Assembly: GCA_036897625.1 (NCBI GenBank)
Contig: JAYMTA010001091.1
Location: 1 to 21,859 of the forward strand
Source of the DNA: Pelargonium cotyledonis
Taxonomy: Eukaryota > Streptophyta > Magnoliopsida > Geraniales > Geraniaceae
Direction: 5' to 3'
DNA length: 21,859 bases
Shown: piece by piece, positions 20,725 through 21,859 of the stretch
Position numbering within the stretch: position 1 is the first letter of the stretch
Layout of the letters: every line of letters begins with the position of its first letter
Made by a program: the position numbers and the translations under genes
Notes under the pieces: generated by a model
The model's database searches: none
The model's input: only the letters and a program-made list of their open reading frames with translations
Told to the model about the DNA's origin: nothing

Positions 20725-20834
20725 ATTGGGTGTTGGGAGTGTTGGGGTTGGCTTTGAGTGGTGTTTTGATTGCTGCTGGTGTTTATGTTATAATTGATAC
20801 TGGTGTCAAGATTAGCTTCTTCAAGCCCCAATAG
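20692..20834 (+). other. Out-of-frame C-terminal tail of the LHT-like gene
   Basis: After AAG at 20689-20691 two bases (GA) precede CCA at 20694. From there another frame encodes PEVYGPMWWVNWVLGVLGLA and onward through a hydrophobic helix to ISFFKPQ and TAG. Family members end in a final helix followed by FFKP-type residues, so this is the true ancestral C-terminus displaced by a net loss of one base (or gain of two). No intron of realistic size fits between the two frames. Confidence 0.8.
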
Positions 20835-21109
20835 AATTGAATTTGAATATGCTGTGTTTTTTTTTTTTTAATATAAAAAATGTGCTTTGTTTCATTCACC
20901 AACTGTCTCAAGTGAATTTTAGCCCATTGGGCCTTGGTTATGGGCATTGAGCCCAACCCGAGTGTAAGCTCTCGGGCCTATGTTTTGGAAATACTGATTT
21001 CTCAAAAAGTCCAGCATGACATTTCCCATTGAGATAGTGACTAGTGAGTCAATAGTCAACCAATAAGGTCAAGGTAAAGGTTGAATCGTTGTAAAATAAA
21101 AGAATAAAG
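20835..21109. other. 3' flank of the LHT-like gene
   Basis: AT-rich sequence with a T-run at 20858-20869 and A/T-rich words (AATATAAAA near 20870, ATAAAAGAATAAA near 21096) that could serve for polyadenylation. No gene is seen. Confidence 0.4.
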
Positions 21110-21113
21110 GTTT

Positions 21114-21225
21114 ATTTAGTACATGAACTTTGGTGGTGTACCCAATTTAGTACATGAATTTTTATTGTGCCCAATGTAGTATACAGACTTCTATGTCATA
21201 TCCAATTTAGTACATCCCGTCCAAT
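21114..21225. repeat. Degenerate tandem repeat, about 31-bp units
   Basis: About three and a half copies of a phrase of the type TTTAGTACATGAACTTTGG...CCCAA, starting near 21114, 21148, 21175 and 21208 and diverging progressively. It is followed by a GCTGAC..GACGTGGCA segment (21248-21290). This style of array is common in subterminal regions of plant transposons such as Mutator-like elements, but no second terminus is in the window. It resembles, without matching, the array at 1-125. Confidence 0.55.
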
Positions 21226-21290
21226 TCCGTCAAGTGAATCGTTAAATGCTGACTTGGTATGCTGACGTGTAAATTTTTTTTGACGTGGCA

Positions 21291-21859
21291 TGGAACGGTT
21301 CGTGGAGTTTGATGACTCGGCGATTACTAGACTTCTTGTTATATTTTTTAATAAAACTCACTTTTTTTCTTCTTTTCTCTCTCCTTCCATCGATCTGCAC
21401 TCTCTTCTCCTTTTTTCTTCCATCTTCTCTGTTTCTTCTTCCTTGTTTATCGAATCAGGTATGGGTTTATTTTTTCTTCTTTTCTCTCTCCTTTATTTTT
21501 TCCTTCTTTGATCTTCTCTGTTGGTTCTTCTTCATCTTATTGAAACCCATTTCATCGAATGTGTTAATTTTAAGGTTTATAAATTTATGACCAATTTAAT
21601 GGAATTGAACTTGCAGGCTTAGGGGTTTTGTTGTTTTAGTGATGTCTGATGTGTGGCTAAGAGGAATTACTAAGGAGAAAAGAGGTTCTGTCGATGTGAA
21701 GAACTAGTGCTTCTTGTGTAACTGTGTTTTATTAGTGTTATTTGCAATATTGATCACATTGGATTGAATGATGATCTGTTAAACTAAAGTAATTGGGAAA
21801 TGGTGTAATGTTTATGAACTTAGTTAATGAAGACTTATGTTTTGTTGTCTCTGATTTGA
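21291..21859. other. Pyrimidine-rich tract and terminal stretch without a recognised gene
   Basis: Positions 21359-21530 are dominated by TTC/TCT runs on the plus strand, which produce hydrophobic Phe/Leu/Ser frames of no significance. CAG|GTATGG at 21459-21464 and TTGCAG at 21613-21618 could be a leader intron. A later ATG at 21642 opens only 22 codons. This could be the 5' leader of a gene or element continuing beyond the window. Confidence 0.3.

Noticed and set aside
21114-21225. Regularly spaced repeats considered as a CRISPR-like array
   Set aside because: The units are degenerate, contiguous, without unique spacers of constant length, and the DNA is plant nuclear.
21285-21590. 101-codon hydrophobic plus-strand frame, membrane-protein-like
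   Set aside because: The Phe/Leu/Ser composition comes from TTC/TCT-rich DNA. An overlapping frame looks equally hydrophobic, as expected for low complexity.

Overview
This window is plant nuclear DNA, most likely from a eudicot. The evidence is long AT-rich intron-bearing genes, plant-type protein sequences, plant MITE families and A/T-rich intergenic sequence. I cannot name the species. No RNA gene, CRISPR array, prophage or bacterial-type operon was found, and nothing supports a new multigene system. The interest lies in gene structure and small mobile elements.

Layout. (1) Positions 363-15158 on the minus strand hold a complete gene for the checkpoint kinase ATR. I could place 15 coding exons whose phases all agree, with canonical GT-AG introns throughout, giving a 2730-residue protein that ends in the FATC signature. 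Its introns carry a hAT-like MITE with a degenerate 8-bp target duplication (1034-1486), the left end of a Stowaway MITE (from 11458), and (GA)n, poly-A/T and (CAG)n tracts. (2) Positions 15159-16250 are the upstream side of ATR. A 620-bp Tourist-like MITE, with perfect 18-bp inverted ends and TTA target duplications, starts about 160 bp upstream of the ATR start codon. Beyond it, an E2F-type site and a telo-box-like motif lie 3 bp apart. (3) Positions about 16190-17990 on the plus strand look like a small, unrecognised, multi-exon transcription unit that may be degenerate. It has one protein-like exon with an apparent 1-nt frameshift. (4) Positions 18835-20834 on the plus strand hold a five-exon amino-acid transporter of the LHT8-like (AAAP) group. 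It needs a GC-AG first intron, and the last exon has an apparent frameshift that removes the last membrane segment. (5) Positions 20835-21859 hold the LHT 3' flank, a degenerate tandem repeat of about 31-bp units, a pyrimidine-rich tract and no recognised gene. A similar tandem repeat lies at the other end of the window (1-125).

The genes are independent neighbours, not a pathway. ATR is a nuclear replication-stress kinase and the LHT-like protein is a membrane amino-acid carrier. The only regulatory link suggested is that ATR and the small plus-strand unit are divergent and may once have shared an E2F/telo-box promoter region that the Tourist insertion pushed apart.
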